The notes beneath the pieces are model-generated. The model was not told where the DNA came from and searched no databases. It worked only from the letters and a program-made list of their open reading frames with translations. This document shows, in pieces, positions 17,338-17,478 of a stretch of DNA of 17,478 bases. Each line of letters begins with the position of its first letter. Position 1 is the stretch's first letter. Origin of the DNA: Stereum hirsutum FP-91666 SS1. Taxonomy: Eukaryota > Basidiomycota > Agaricomycetes > Russulales > Stereaceae. The stretch lies in assembly GCF_000264905.1 (NCBI RefSeq), contig NW_006763146.1, positions 1,373,151 to 1,390,628 on the forward strand. The letters run 5' to 3'. Made by a program: the position numbers and the translations under genes.

Positions 17338-17478
17338 ATGGTGGACCATCGTCGCCAGAAGCGAGAGGAAGAGAGAAAGAAGAAGGCACGTAAGCAGGCC
17401 ACTCAGGCTGCACCTAATAATAGCCGGACCACTCGCTCTACCTTGTCTCAATCTGCCGCTTCTGCTCAGTCTGCTCGC
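17338..17478 (+). CDS. 5' end of an unidentified gene with a basic N-terminus (partial)
   Basis: An ATG in good context (CCCGCCATGG) after a C/T-rich leader opens a frame that stays open to the window end, 47 codons. It begins MVDHRRQKREEERKKKARKQ, a strongly charged, helix-prone segment that could be a nuclear or nucleolar signal or a coiled coil, and continues into a Thr/Ser/Ala/Gln-rich stretch. I do not recognise it. Such N-termini occur in nuclear proteins and also in some retroelement capsid-type proteins, and 47 residues are too few to choose. Confidence 0.45.
   Translation, partial: MVDHRRQKREEERKKKARKQATQAAPNNSRTTRSTLSQSAASAQSAR

Noticed and set aside
17123..17413. Minus-strand ORFs near the right end
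   Set aside because: Antisense to the C/T-rich leader and the basic ORF at 17338; composition only, with no conserved motif.
1..17478. CRISPR arrays, tRNA and rRNA genes, and Helitron ends
   Set aside because: I found no regularly spaced repeats, no tRNA cloverleaf box pair, no rRNA-like sequence, and no CTRRT after the 7460-7507 hairpin.

Overview
The window looks like accessory DNA from a filamentous basidiomycete, most likely an agaricomycete. The evidence is many 55-90 bp GT-AG introns, CT-rich leader sequences, protein families expanded in mushroom-forming fungi (BTB proteins, an rve-like integrase-core family, a large P-loop NTPase family), and heavy pseudogene and transposon debris. 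Species cannot be told from the sequence.

Layout from left to right. Bases 1-497 are a minus-strand fragment of a decayed gene whose better-preserved paralogue lies at about 5240-6700. At about 497 this fragment joins a 5'-truncated DDE integrase-core gene (498-1703, +). It is followed in the same orientation by an apparently intact six-exon gene of unknown function (1914-4212, +), called here gene B, with an N-terminal Cys/His motif, a basic segment and a Ser/Ala-rich repeat tail. A palindromic MITE-like element lies at 4672-4830. After the decayed paralogue comes non-coding DNA with a perfect 19-bp-arm hairpin (7460-7507). Next is a P-loop NTPase pseudogene (8083-10980) whose tail carries a tandem exon-plus-intron duplication. 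It abuts an internally deleted fragment of a P5-type P-type ATPase (11003-11460). An intact BTB/POZ-type gene is on the minus strand (12785-11769). It is divergent from a second, fuller but broken integrase-core gene (12916-15828, +) that is interrupted by a 743-bp solo LTR with a perfect 5-bp target duplication. A truncated second copy of gene B follows (15993-16524, +). A new basic ORF starts at 17338 and runs off the window.

The main observation is that the same two-gene unit, integrase-core gene then Cys/His gene B, occurs twice with the same order, orientation, short spacing and intron positions. Between the two copies every part of the unit can be reconstructed in outline, although neither integrase is functional: copy 1 lacks the HTH and the first catalytic Asp, and copy 2 has in-frame stops, a Glu-to-Lys change at the presumed third catalytic position, and the LTR insertion. 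I infer that the unit is a two-gene mobile element or a domesticated derivative, with gene B as its accessory protein. That is a hypothesis, not a known system.
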